Shown: piece after piece, positions 45,101-56,632 of the stretch
How positions within the stretch are numbered: the first letter of the stretch is position 1
Layout of the letters: each line of letters opens with the position of its first letter
Assembly: GCA_017590115.1 (NCBI GenBank)
Contig: JAGGNK010012559.1
Span: 3,021,236 to 3,085,235 of the forward strand
Length of the DNA stretch: 64,000 nucleotides
From: Montifringilla adamsi
Lineage: Eukaryota; Chordata; Aves; Passeriformes; Passeridae
Reading direction: 5' to 3'
Translations under genes and position numbers: made by a program
The notes under the pieces: generated by a model
What the model saw: only the letters and a program-made list of their open reading frames with translations
Told to the model about the DNA's origin: nothing
Databases searched by the model: none

Positions 45101-48036
45101 CTAATAATATCATAAAATCATAATAATCATAATATCAGTGACCAGAGCAGCTTCAGCCCTTACATCTCCTCAGCAGGTGCAGCTCTGCTGGCTCCAGAGC
45201 AGCAGGCCCACACCTCACAATGGCAAACAGCAGGGGCTGCTGGCAGTGCTGATCACACTTCATCTTGCTTTTGGACAGTCAGAGGGTGGTGGTGCTCTGC
45301 AGACCCCTCTGAATCCTTTCTCAAGCAGCCCAGCAAGGGCAGCTGCCCTGGGGAAGGCTCTGTACCCTTGGAGGGACTGTCACAGTCTGTGGAGAGTGAA
45401 GCAGCAGCTCCCAAGCCCTTGGCAGCAGGGCAGGAGAGCAGCTGCCTGCACACCACGCTGCTGGCTCCAGTGGGGTGTCCTGGTGCCTCCAGTGAGCTAC
45501 GAGGATCCAGGATTTCCCCAAGAAATGTCAAGGGACACTGCAGAAAATGATGCTTTTCAATAACAAGGAAATATTCCATGAATGAAACCAGATCTGTTTA
45601 TTTTGAGTTCACTGTTGCAAATCATTGCAAAGAGAACCCAGTCCTACAGAATAGGTCCAACATGGATGTGAACCACATGAGGTGCAGGTTTGATCCAGCA
45701 CAGAAACTTTTTGAATTTGCTTTCTTTAAATCTAATTTCTTATTGAAACAATGTGGTTTGCATTAAGGTTTTGATGTTTTGTTTTAAAACCACACATCTA
45801 ATTTTAAATGTTTAAGACTTATAAATAATACAGTAATTTTGATGCAGCCAAAGAAGATCTCATGCGAGAAACAGATAAATCAGTAAATCAGTACCTCATT
45901 TACATGTTTAACATGTGCCACATTTCATTCCCCATCCTCCTTGGATGAGACTCAAAGGGACTTTCTAAAGAATTTGCCCCCACATCCCTGCTTCATCCTG
46001 AGATAGAAACAAATTCCAGTTTGGACAAAAACAGCTTTTATCACAGATGTCAGCAATTAAATTGTCCATTAAATAAAACATTCACTCACCTTATTTTTCC
46101 CTTTTCTCATTTGCTAAGATGAGAAATATTTCCCTCTGTTGCTGCAATCCTCTGGGAAGGCTTTCCAGCACATCCTTGGGGCAGCTCCCTAGGAACTGAG
46201 CTCTCCTGAGGAGCCAGAGCTGCTCCATGAGGCCAGAACTGCAGAGTCCATCGCCCTCCCACGGGGTCTGCCTGGTGCCAGCAGAAGTGTCACAATGGGA
46301 GGTCCCCCATGAGTGGTGTTGGGGACACCCTGGGGGCCAACACCTCCTCCAAGGCCACCTTTGCCCACCCAGATGCTCCCTGGACATCAGGCATGGCACA
46401 CCAAAGCCTTCGATGAAGTAAAGAACAACTGAGGTTGCTCAGAGTGCTCCACGTCCCTCTGCTCTCTGTTCCTGCACCCACGTCCCCAGCAGGGCCACCC
46501 ACACCACGTTTGCTGTCACCTAGGCTTGCACCTGTGCTCAGTCAGGTGATAATCACACCAAAGCGGCTCATTTCCTCCTGCTCCCCCTCACCAGAGAGCT
46601 TCTGCCTCCTGCAGAAGGATTCATTCCAGTAATTAATTCAGCCACTCTAGGCATGAAGAGAAAATGCCCCAATTACTGTCTCTCCTCCCGCGGTGTCACA
46701 GTGAAATCTCATTAGCACTTGTGTGCAGCCAGAACTGCTCTGACAGGGGTGTTAGATGTGTTAATGGGAAACACTTTCCTTTATCCTTTGGCAAATCCAG
46801 CTGTTTCCACCAAATCAGAGTGGAATTTGATCTGGAGGAGTCTGCCTGGCCAGGCTTTGGGGTGGTGAAGCGTTAAAAGGAGCAGAGCTCTGTCAGTGCC
46901 CTGACCCGGCTCACCCTGTCTGCCCCAGCACCTCTGGCTTCTCACCTGCTCTCGGATTTGTTCAAGGTGCAAGGACCCAAACCTTGAGCCATTTTATCAG
47001 CTGATGTGCACCAGTGTGCGGCTCTCAGACTTACTGGGCAGCACACTGCGTGCTGAAGGGGCTGGCTGCTGGGGGAAGTGTGGCAGGAGCTCCCGGGGCC
47101 ATGGCACAGGGCTCCCAGGCAGTGCCAGGGCCTGTCCTCGGGGTGCCACCGTGGTGCAGAGCCCAGGCAGTGTCCTCCTGCCCATCCTGCTCCTGGGCAT
47201 GCCTCCACCAGGCCTGATGGAAAGGTTAAAAGCATTCTTGATCTGATCCCAGCGCAGGTCTGAATTAGAAATAAATGAAAAAGGAAAGAAAACAAAACTA
47301 TCATTTGACTTTTATTAAAGTTTCAGGAGGGATACAGGCCAATAATTCCTTTTTATAGATAAACCTACCATCAAACAATGCATTCCCCCATCCCTTTCCA
47401 CTTTTGGCTGCAAGGTGTCTGGCACTGATGGGCAGAGGGATGTTTTGTCCCTCTGGGAGCAGGGACATTTTGGGCCAGGGTGCCCCACACCTGCTGACCC
47501 TATGGCTATGTCATATATCAAAAGCCATAGTTTATCAAAAGCTTTTGATAAAAGCCTGGTTATTGCCAAATATGATTGCAAAGTTGCTGTATCTATTAAA
47601 GGAAGAGAGCATGAAGTGCATGTGAATATATTTTGCTGCTGCTCTGTAAAATGAACAAACCTAGAACACAATGGCTGCTGTCCCATGGGGTCACTGGGAG
47701 AGCAGGGAATCACAGAGCCCCTTGCCACTGCTTTCACAGGGATGCTGTAGCCCTGACCAAGAAGATCCTGTTTGTTTGGTTTGGCAGGGAAGAGCGCTTC
47801 CCTTGCGCTGTTTATTGACACATGAATCAGTCTGGCACGGCAGCGAGGGCTCGGCAGTTGTGTACAAGCACGAGAGCGCGTGTCAGGCAGCGCAGTGAAA
47901 GCCGCGCTAATGAGCCCATTCATCTTGTCACTCGCAGGCAGGGACAGCCCTCAGTCCCGGTGCGTGGGGCACTCGTCACTGCCTGGGTGAGGGGAGCCCG
48001 TCCCGCGGCCACCGCCACTGCCCGTGGGTGCTGGCC
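42176..48036. other. Intergenic, no gene recognised
   Basis: Unique-looking sequence with A+T-rich islands at 42410-42440, 45090-45140, 45740-45900 and 47490-47640. The last holds a 22-bp perfect palindrome. The 47315-47923 minus-strand frame of about 200 codons has no known motif and a patchy composition, so it is taken as chance. Confidence 0.5.
47531..47552. repeat. Perfect 22-bp palindrome centred on AAGCTT
   Basis: TTTATCAAAAG followed by its exact complement CTTTTGATAAA. It contains two opposed TTATC/GATAA (GATA-type) cores and two TATCAAAAG (TCF/LEF-like) cores. A further TATATCAAAAG lies 20 bp upstream at 47514-47524. It sits in an A+T-rich block at 47490-47640. Confidence 0.9.
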
Positions 48037-48535
48037 ACTTCAGACACCCAGCTGTGAGCTCGTGCCCAGATGTGAGCTCGTGCCCACCACTGCCCTGCCA
48101 GGCACCCAGCTGTGGGCTCATGCCCATCATTCCCAGGCACCCAGCTGTGAGCTCGTGCCCACCACTGCCCTGCCAGGCACCCAGCTGTGAGCTCATGCCC
48201 AGATGTGAGCTCATGCCCATCACTCACCTCCAGACATCCAGATGGGAGCTCATGCCCATCATTCCCAGACACCCAGATGTGAGTTCATGCCCACCACTGC
48301 CCTGCCAGACACCCAGATGTGAGCTCATGCCCAGATGTGAGGTCATTCCCAGATGTGAGCTCATGCCCACCACTCACTCCCAGACACCCAGATGTGAGCT
48401 CATGCCCATCACTCCTTTCCTGACACCCAGATGTGAGCTCATGCCCATCACTCCCTTGCAGATATCCAGATGTGAGCTCATGCCCATCACTCCCTTGCAG
48501 ACATCCAGATGTGAGCTCATGCCCATCACTGCCCT
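48037..48535 (+). repeat. Minisatellite, 39-bp unit with 18- and 33-bp variants
   Basis: About 14 imperfect copies built on AGATGTGAGCTCATGCCC. The most regular part (48370-48520) has a 39-bp period; shorter 18-bp and 33-bp units occur upstream. All unit lengths are multiples of three, so long open frames arise on both strands (up to 190 codons). These are not genes. Confidence 0.9.
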
Positions 48536-48591
48536 GCCTCAGCCGTGGGGGTCCCAACAGACACCCCAACCTGGTGTGGGAGCTGCATCAA

Positions 48592-48884
48592 TGTAGCCCT
48601 GTTCTTCTAAGATCTTCTGAGCCTTCTGATGTTTACATTCTTGTAACGAACTTTCTCACACACTTTATGTAAATAATTAATTGTTTTGCATTCCTTTCTG
48701 GAGGAGGATAAACTTGATGGACTGTTGGTTTGCCCAGTGTCATTGGAGAGGTGGCACTGTCACCCTCCAATCCACTGTCACTTTTGAAAATCTATAAATG
48801 TTGGAGTCAGAAATTAAACTGCCCCTTCTTTTACCTTAGACATTCCAGTGTGCATGTTGTTTTATTTTGTGCCCTAGAGTGACA
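48592..48884 (+). mobile_element. Short solo LTR, family E (ERVK-like, 6-bp target duplication)
   Basis: A 293-bp element with TGTAGCC...GTGACA ends. The flanks are CATCAA (48586-48591) and CCTCAA (48885-48890), a 6-bp duplication with one mismatch. It has a TATA-like TCTATAAATG followed by GTCAGAAATTAAACTG, a 3' layout I recall from small passerine class II LTRs. It lies 56 bp beyond the 39-bp minisatellite. Confidence 0.7.
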
Positions 48885-51684
48885 CCTCAACCCCAGTGTG
48901 CTCAGTGTGCTGCATCCTGCAGTGCTCCCCTGACCTCCCTGGTGGGACTGGCAGGATCCTGGAGCTCCTCCATGCCCAGCTTCGTCTCACCCAGCTCACT
49001 TGGGTCCCCCTGCACAGCTCTGCCCACGCCAGTGACCCTTTCTTCTTCCACATGCCCACAGCACACGTGCTCCTCGCCTCTGCCTCCACCCCTGCTCTGC
49101 CTCTTCAGAGCTAGCAGGACAGCTAGTAAAAAACCCAGCAATTTTTATTCAGGATTAATGGACACTTTTAGTCATTATTTTTCACAACTTGAGAGGATTT
49201 GTTTTGTTTGATCCTGGGATATAAAGTCTTCCCCTTCAGGGAAATTTCCACTGAAAGTACTAACCTAAATAAGAGGTTTTCTTGTAAAATCTCAGAAGGA
49301 GCTTTCTTTTGAAAATGATGACACTTCAGAGAGAGTTTGCAATGAGTTTTACTTTGAGTGCAACACAGCTTGACCTCAATTATGGAGCTGTCCCTGCTGC
49401 TTCGTTAAACAGATAAATAACAATAAGAAGCAGATTTGCTTAATGTCACTGCAGAGTTTGTGGGCCAAGTTCAGGACGTTAAGTGCTACACCAGTGTCTG
49501 TGCTGACACTCCAAGCAGGACAAATAATGACAGACATGACATGTGGGGGACATGGTGCTGCTGGAGCATCCTTCCTTCCTCCATGAGGTCTCCAGGAGCT
49601 GCTGCTGGTGGCCCTGCCTCAAGAAGTGGATACAGGTTTTGCTGCATCTCCACAAGCTGGTCTGTAACCCAAACATGCAGCACAGCAAAGCTGAGCTCCT
49701 TGTGACACAGGGAAATCTCTTTTTGTGCCTGCCCTGTGCCAGCAGCAAGACTGACCTCTCCTCTGGGCAGCAGCTGCTCTGGTATCAATAAACTACTGGA
49801 GGAGGTTGGTGAAATCAGGAAAGCTCCAGATCGTGAGCACAGCCCTGGGTCAGCCATCAGCAGCCTCCTGGCACAGGGAGCAGCCAGCCCAGCGTGTGCT
49901 CTGTTTGTGAAAGCACAGCCTGGGCACGCTGCCCCCAGTGTGCTGGGCTGGGTGCACTCAGGTCCTGCTCTGCAGCCCCCAGGACAGAGCTGTGCTGGGC
50001 GCCGGGCTCGGGGCTCAGCCTCGCACAACCCCAGCTCCTGCTGCACCTGCTGGGGCTCCTGGAGCTCCTCTCCCTGCCTGGCTGCAGAGCTGAGTGCTGG
50101 GGAGGGAGGATGTGGGCCAGCACCTGCCCCACCGTACCCAGGGCCAGTGCCAAGAGACAAATGCTGTCAGTGCTGCTTGGCTTGTAGATATGCTGATCAG
50201 AACAATGAGGCTGATTAATGCAAACCAGAAATGCAGTTCAGAGAGAGGAGGGGGAAGATAAAACTGCCCATTACCCCAAACCTGCTGGGATTCTGGGGAG
50301 CTGGCTGCAATAACCTGCTCCTGCTGGGCACTCCAGCCCTGAGTGCCAGGTGTGACATGCCATGAGGGCAGAGCTGGTGCTGGGGAAGCTTTGAACACAG
50401 ACCATGCCCAGCATTGTGTGTTTGGTTTTGCTGCAGCGTGTGCTTCCGTGAGGTCTGTGCTCTGAGGGCGTGCAGAATACAGCAGAGATGCAGCCAAGAG
50501 CATAAAGTGAAGGAGACGTGAGACAGGGAAAACCACCCGTTCCTGATCTCACTCTCTTGGACTCAGTGCAAAATGTCTCCAATCTTAGCATGAGAATTAA
50601 CTGGTAAATTAAACATGAATTTTAAGTTGATGACATCCCTTTAAATAAACAACAACATTGGTATCTTGCTTGCAATCAGCTCCTGATCAATTATCTGTGT
50701 TTTCACCAATGTGCTGTTGCATAGTGCCTGCAGTTCCTTCCTGCGCTGCAGCATCCTGAATCAAAGAAACCTCTCACACGAACATCATGGGCTGAAAACA
50801 ATGGAACTGAACACCACTTCTTCAACTTAAATTGCTAACAGACGACAAAATTAAATGGATTTTTTTTTCCATCAGAGAGCTCTCGGCAGCAGAGTCAGTC
50901 AGGGGGACCCAGTAACATCTCTGAGTGAGTGCTCAGGAGGTGAATCTTCTCATGAAGCTCTTGCTCAGGCATTGGGGAGCAGCAGCAAACAAACCCCAGA
51001 GCTGCTGTGTGTCCAGCACCCTGACATCTGGGTCAGATGGGTGGATGGACAGAGGCCATGGGATGGTGGTGGGCTGAGGTGAAGTGTGGAACAGGCTGGG
51101 AGGTGACATCACCAGAAGTCCCAGGGGACTGTGCAGTGGTGGCAGCATCCACAGCTGGCCCAGCACCCGGGTGTGGCTGCATCCTGAGCACTGGGGGCTT
51201 TTCTGTTAATCTTTGGTCCTAAATCTGAAAATAAAAAAGAAGTTGAGTTAAAATTTATCCTTCCCCTCTGAATTACTTTCTTGGCAGAAGTATGAGCTGT
51301 GTGACAGCTGCTACTTCAGACACTAAAAATGCTCATTCATCACAGAAAATAAAACCCCTTGTTGCTGTTCAGCCGAGAGCCCATGTAATCACCATGTAAC
51401 TGAATTAGAAATGGGTGACTTTGCTCAGCTTCAGTTTCACACGATCCAGACAAGACCTGCTCGGCTGACTCCTCTGGGAACTGCACTTTATTACAGCTTC
51501 AAAAATTCAATAATGTTCAGAATAAAAGCTAACTTTTATGACCTCAGCCATTGCCCACCATGCCTTGTGCTACATAACATTTATATTCTGAATTTCCAAC
51601 ATCAATGCGAGGCTCTTTGAACTCAGGCTTTGCTGCTTTTCTCATTGCTGGGATTGGCTTTCTGCTGCTTAATTGGAGGTGCAA
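48885..51684. other. Intergenic, no gene recognised
   Basis: Unique-looking sequence. The 49486-50160 minus-strand frame of 224 codons is GC-rich, overlaps equally long frames on the other strand and shows no family motif. It is treated as chance. Confidence 0.5.
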
Positions 51685-52345
51685 TGTCCAGGATCTGAGG
51701 TGCACCACCCAGGATGTGCCCAGGACCTGGTGTACAATGCCTAGGAGCTGTAAGAGTGGTGCCCAAGAATTGGGGGGACAACCCCATGATCCAGGGGTGT
51801 GCTGGCCAGGATTGGGGTGCAACCTCCAGGATGGGGGTGCATCACCCAGGACCTGGTGTACAATGCCTGGGAGCTGTAAGAGCAGTGCCAAAGAGCTGTG
51901 GGAACCCCCAGGATCCAGGGGTGTGCTGGCCAGGATCTGGGGTGCAGCAGCAGCCATGGGGGGCTGCAGTGCCCGGGATTCAGGGGCTGGATCAATGGCC
52001 ATGGGGGGCTGCAGTGCCCAGGATTTGGGGCTGGATCCATGGCTATGGGTCCATGGGGAGCTGCAGTGCCCAGGATTTGGGGTGGATCAATGGCCAGGGG
52101 GGGCTGCAGTGCCCAGGATTTGGGGCTGGATCGATTGCCATGGGGGGCTGCAGTGCCCAGGATTTGGGGTGGATCGATGGCCATGGGGGGCTGCAGTGCC
52201 CAGAATTTGGAGCTGGATCAATGGCCATGGGGCCATGGGGGGCTGCAGTGCCCAGAATCTGGGGCTGGATCAATGGCCATGGGGGGCTGCAGTGCCCAGG
52301 ATTTGGGGTGGATCGATGGCCATGGGGGGCTGCAGTGCCCGGGGT
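51685..52345 (+). repeat. Compound minisatellite, 126-bp unit then 42-45-bp unit
   Basis: The first part (about 51685-51945) has two copies of a 126-bp unit, marked by ACCTGGTGTACAATGCC at 51725 and 51851. The second part (about 51950-52345) has about nine copies of a 42-45-bp unit containing GGGGGGCTGCAGTGCCCAGG and TGGATCAATGGCCATG. 126 is three times 42, so the two parts may share an origin. Frames of up to 251 codons are repeat artefacts. Confidence 0.9.
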
Positions 52346-55300
52346 GCAGGGCTGCTGTGATTGACAGCAGCTGTGGAGGCTCTGGCTCCGCGTGTCCGTG
52401 GTGGCTCCGCGCCCCGCAGGGAGCTTTGCGCAAGGCGAGCTGCTGTCAGGATTTGCACATAAGTCACAGGGTTTAACCGAAATCCAATTTGCCGGAGAGA
52501 AGTGTTGGTTTAGATTATGGAAGAACAATTCACTTGTGGGTGTGCTGGGAGGGGAGCGGGGAGGGCAGGGGACTGGGGGGGCCCTTCCCTTCCCTGCCAT
52601 CGCCAGGTTTGGTGGAGACTCACTGAGCCTGAATGAAAACAAATGTAAAACTGATAGGTACATTTGTAACCCATTACCAGGCTGACTTTATGAAACTCTA
52701 AACTTGCTGGCAAGTGGAGGGAGGTGGCGGCTTCCAAAATATTTTTTCTTAAATGAGAAAGTTGCTTCAGATTGTGCTGGTTCTCCTGGCCCAGGCTGAG
52801 CCCCCACACCTGGAGCCCGGCTGCACCTCGCTCTGATCACCTGAGGCAGCACTCCCAAGCCCCTGGTGCACGTGTGGGTGTCACGTCCGTGTACCCCAGC
52901 CCCTGATCCCCACCATAAGGAAAAGCTGATCCATTGCCATGGGTGGGAATTAGCCAACAGGCCTCAGGGAAGTTTGAGGCAGGCAAGCTGGAGGCCGTGG
53001 ATCCCTGCCCACGCTTCCTTGACAGGAGAGGCACACGGCCTGGTGGCGTGGCAGAAGCATCAGTGTCCCATTAGGGACATCTGTGACAGCCCCAGAGCCC
53101 CCCAGGCCCCACCACGCCACCAGCTCAGAGGGGCTGGGCAATGGAGACATCCAAGGTGTTTCCTTTGTTTGTGAGTCTGTTCTGGTGACTCACTGTGCTC
53201 ACAGCACTTGTAGGGATGCTGTAGAGCCATTCCTGTAATGTATTTGTGCAAAGTGTCACACAGCACAGCTCCCTGCTCTCCCAGGGACAGGGATGGTGTC
53301 ACTGCAAGGGCACCACAGCCCAGGGCTTTCTCCAGGGCAGGGCTCCATGGTGAGGTGTTGGCAGGGGTCAGTGTGTGCCACTGAGTGTCCAATAAATCCC
53401 CACAGCATCATTTCCACCTTTTCCCATCAGGTGATGATGTGATGGTGGCAGCTGGGGCTCAGGACTTGAAGGCACTGGCAGCTCCATCCAGACCAGGGGG
53501 TGCAGTGTGGGTTCCTGAGCACAGCCAGAGACCCAGCTGTGGCCTCGCAGTTCCGTTTCCATATTTACAGCTCTCAGTGACAATTCCAAAATCCCTTACA
53601 CCTGTCTTTGCCCTGGTGGGGAGTCAGGAGGGGAGCAGGAGAGAATTTCCCCTGGAGCATCAGGCCTCCTGCAAGGTCGCATCTCCCTGCACTTGGCAGC
53701 ACCAGCACAGGGTCTGGTGTCAGGTTCCCATGTTATGGGCCCAGGCAGGAGCTTTTGTGGCTGTGCTCACACTTGAAAATCTGACCCTCAAAACCTGTGC
53801 AAGCCACATGAATTTTGAAAGAAGAAATACTGGGCTTTATTTCTTAAAGGAAAATAAATGATTTCAGAATAAATCAATAGAACACAACTTTGCTCAGTGG
53901 AAGAAACCAAGTGGAGACACGGAAAAATAAACTTTTTTAAACTCAGTCTTTCTGACGACTCCTGCTGAAAGATCCTCATCTCTGTAGGTCATGGGATCAG
54001 CGCTGGAATGGCAGCACTTGAACCCTGGCAGGCAGCCCGCAGGCTCTGGCAGATGTTCCTGGCACTGAGGCACGAGGATGCTTTGCTGGTTGCTCCTGGG
54101 CTGGATGAGGTTGGCTCCTGGGCAGCCACAGAGCCCCAGGTGCCACGCTGGGGGCCAGCCTGAGCCTCCCCTTGCATCCCACCCTGGTGTGGAGCAGCAC
54201 TGGTGGCCCAGGGGGCAAGGCAGGTGGCAGGGCAATGGTTGAAGAGATGGGCCCCACCAGCAGCCTCTGGAGAAGCTGAAGCTCCAGGAAAGGCTCCAGA
54301 AGCACCAGGGATGCATCTGCCTCTGCCTGTCCTGTTCAAGGATGTGGGTCCCAGAGTCCTGTGAGATGGCATCTGCCCACCCTGTGCACCTGGTTCCTGC
54401 CCTGCTGCCAGGGCAGAGCTTGGGTGCTCCTCGGGGCCCCACAGCCTCTGGGGTGGCCCCACTTCTCCATCCTCCTGCACTTATGGGAGGTGACAGTATG
54501 AGACTATGGAAAAGCAATTTGAGAAGGCTGGCAGGACAGAGCCTCACTGCTAGCTCAGGAGGTGATACCTGGAGCCCCAGCAAAGTCACTAAAATGGGGA
54601 GAAATTCTCATTTAATTTGGTTCATTTGTTATAATGATTCTTCACCACGGTCCATATTAAACACTTCAGTGATTTTTGCCTCTAAACCCCTCTTGCAGGG
54701 ATCGTGATGAAAGGTATATTTATTGTACTTCGGCTTGGAAAGTTGTTTCAGATGTTTCCAATTCATCAACCAGTTCAGACATCTGTTCCTGGTTGGGGCA
54801 GAAAAGCTTAACTCACACACACACACACAAAAACTGCTCATTTTGGAGGGTTTTATGATGAGCTTTCTAATCCTGACAAGTTGTCAAATAGTGCTAATAG
54901 CCACATCAGCCGTGGCCCCATCACCCCCAGCCCCAGGTAGGAGCCTGTGGTGACCTCTGGGCTCAGGGGGCTTGGAGATGTCCCCAAGCCAGGGCTGCCC
55001 CTGGTGAGACCCCCCAGTCCTGCCCTAGTCCCAGCAGGACGTGCCCAGGACTGCACAGCCAGACTCGGGCTCCACTCAGGATTGCAAAATCTGGCTCTAA
55101 GTTGGAACAAAACGATAATATTTAGAAATACTCTTGTACAGCAAATCAAACCTCAAAGAAGGTTTGGGAGAGGGGGTTGAGATGTTTCAGTGAGGCAAAA
55201 ATCAATGGCTTTGTTTGGTTACAACTTGTCGATAAACACAATCCATTTCTGTACCAAAAAAGGCAGCGAGGTCATTCCAAACAAAAAAATCAAAGTGATT

Positions 55301-55589
55301 CATTCAGAAAATGTCAAAACAGGATGTTTTGATACTGTCGGAGTCTATTTCCAGATTTCTTTCGAAAGATATTTTGGTTCAATGGACCAGGTTGCAGGAA
55401 GTGCTGGGATTTTGGAAGAAGAACCACATGCTCTGACAGGACAGGGCAGACACATCACCCTCCCTGTCTCTGCTCCAGAATTTCCTTCCAGCCTGCGCTG
55501 ATCCAGGCGGGCTGGGCTGGCCACAAGTCCCACGGTGCTGGCCAAGCCAAGGTGACAGCACAGGAATGAACCCCTCGAGTCTGGACAAG
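52346..55589. other. Intergenic, no gene recognised
   Basis: Unique-looking sequence with a short CA run near 54815. The 53894-54589 minus-strand frame (231 codons) has no recognisable domain and overlaps other frames. Confidence 0.5.
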
Positions 55590-56632
55590 ATGGACACACC
55601 TGGGTACACGTGCACACACGCGTGCTCACGTGGGCACCCACATGGACACAGGTACACACACAGATGTACACACAGATACACACACATGGACACAGGTACA
55701 CACACAGACGTACACACAGATACACACACAGAGACATACATACAGATACACACAGAGAGATACACACACAGAGATACACACAGATACACACATGGACACA
55801 GGTACACACACAGACACACACAGATACACACAGAGACATACATACAGATACACACCAGAGATACACACACAGAGATACACACAGATATACACACAGAGAT
55901 ACACACAGATAGACACACAGATACACACAGAGATACACACAGATAGACACACAGATACACACAGGTATACACACAGAGATACACACAGATACTCACCGAT
56001 ACACACACACAGACATACATACAGATACACACCATAGATACACACAGATACACACACATGGACACACATGGACACAGATACACACACACATATACACACA
56101 CACAGACATACACACAGACACACACATATGGACACAGATACATACGGATGGACACACACAGATACAGATACACACAGAGAGATACACAGATACCCAGCAC
56201 AGATACACACAGATACACACACAGACACAGAGGTACACACCACAGATACACAGAGATACACACCACAGATACACAGAGATACACAGAGATACACACCATA
56301 GATACAAACACAAATACACACAGATACACAGAGATACACACCATAGATACACACAGATACACACCATAGATACACACACAGAGACATACATACAGATACA
56401 CACACACAGATGCACACACATGGACACAGACATACACAGATACACACCACAGATACACACAGACACACAGATATACACACAGACACACATAGATACACAG
56501 ATACACAACACAGATACACACACATGGACACAGATACACACTTGGACACACACACACAGATACACAGACACACACACAGACACAGGCACACACACAGACA
56601 CACACACACAGACATGCACACACACACGTGGT
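55590..56632 (+). repeat. About 1-kb CA/GATA-rich satellite (ACACAGATACAC units)
   Basis: A little over 1 kb of interleaved ACACAC, AGATAC, AGAGAT and ATGGACACAG blocks with irregular 10-16-bp periods and almost no T outside the GATAC motifs. The plus strand is strongly purine- and C-biased. Frames of up to 435 codons on the minus strand (mostly Cys, Val, Tyr, Leu, Ser) and His/Thr-rich frames on the plus strand result from the simple composition, not coding. Confidence 0.95.

Noticed and set aside
48024..48596. 190-codon frame with SRCELMPITP repeats
   Set aside because: Produced by the 39-bp minisatellite with unit lengths that are all multiples of three.
49486..50160. 224-codon minus-strand frame
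   Set aside because: Same pattern: rich in Ala, Gly, Pro and Cys, mirrored by long frames on the opposite strand, no family match.
51605..52663. Frames of 147-251 codons with repeated GGCSAQDLG or SWALQPP motifs
   Set aside because: They come from the 42/126-bp minisatellite, which is open in several frames on both strands.
53894..54589. 231-codon minus-strand frame
   Set aside because: No conserved motif, and equally long shifted frames overlap it. Taken as chance in GC-rich DNA.
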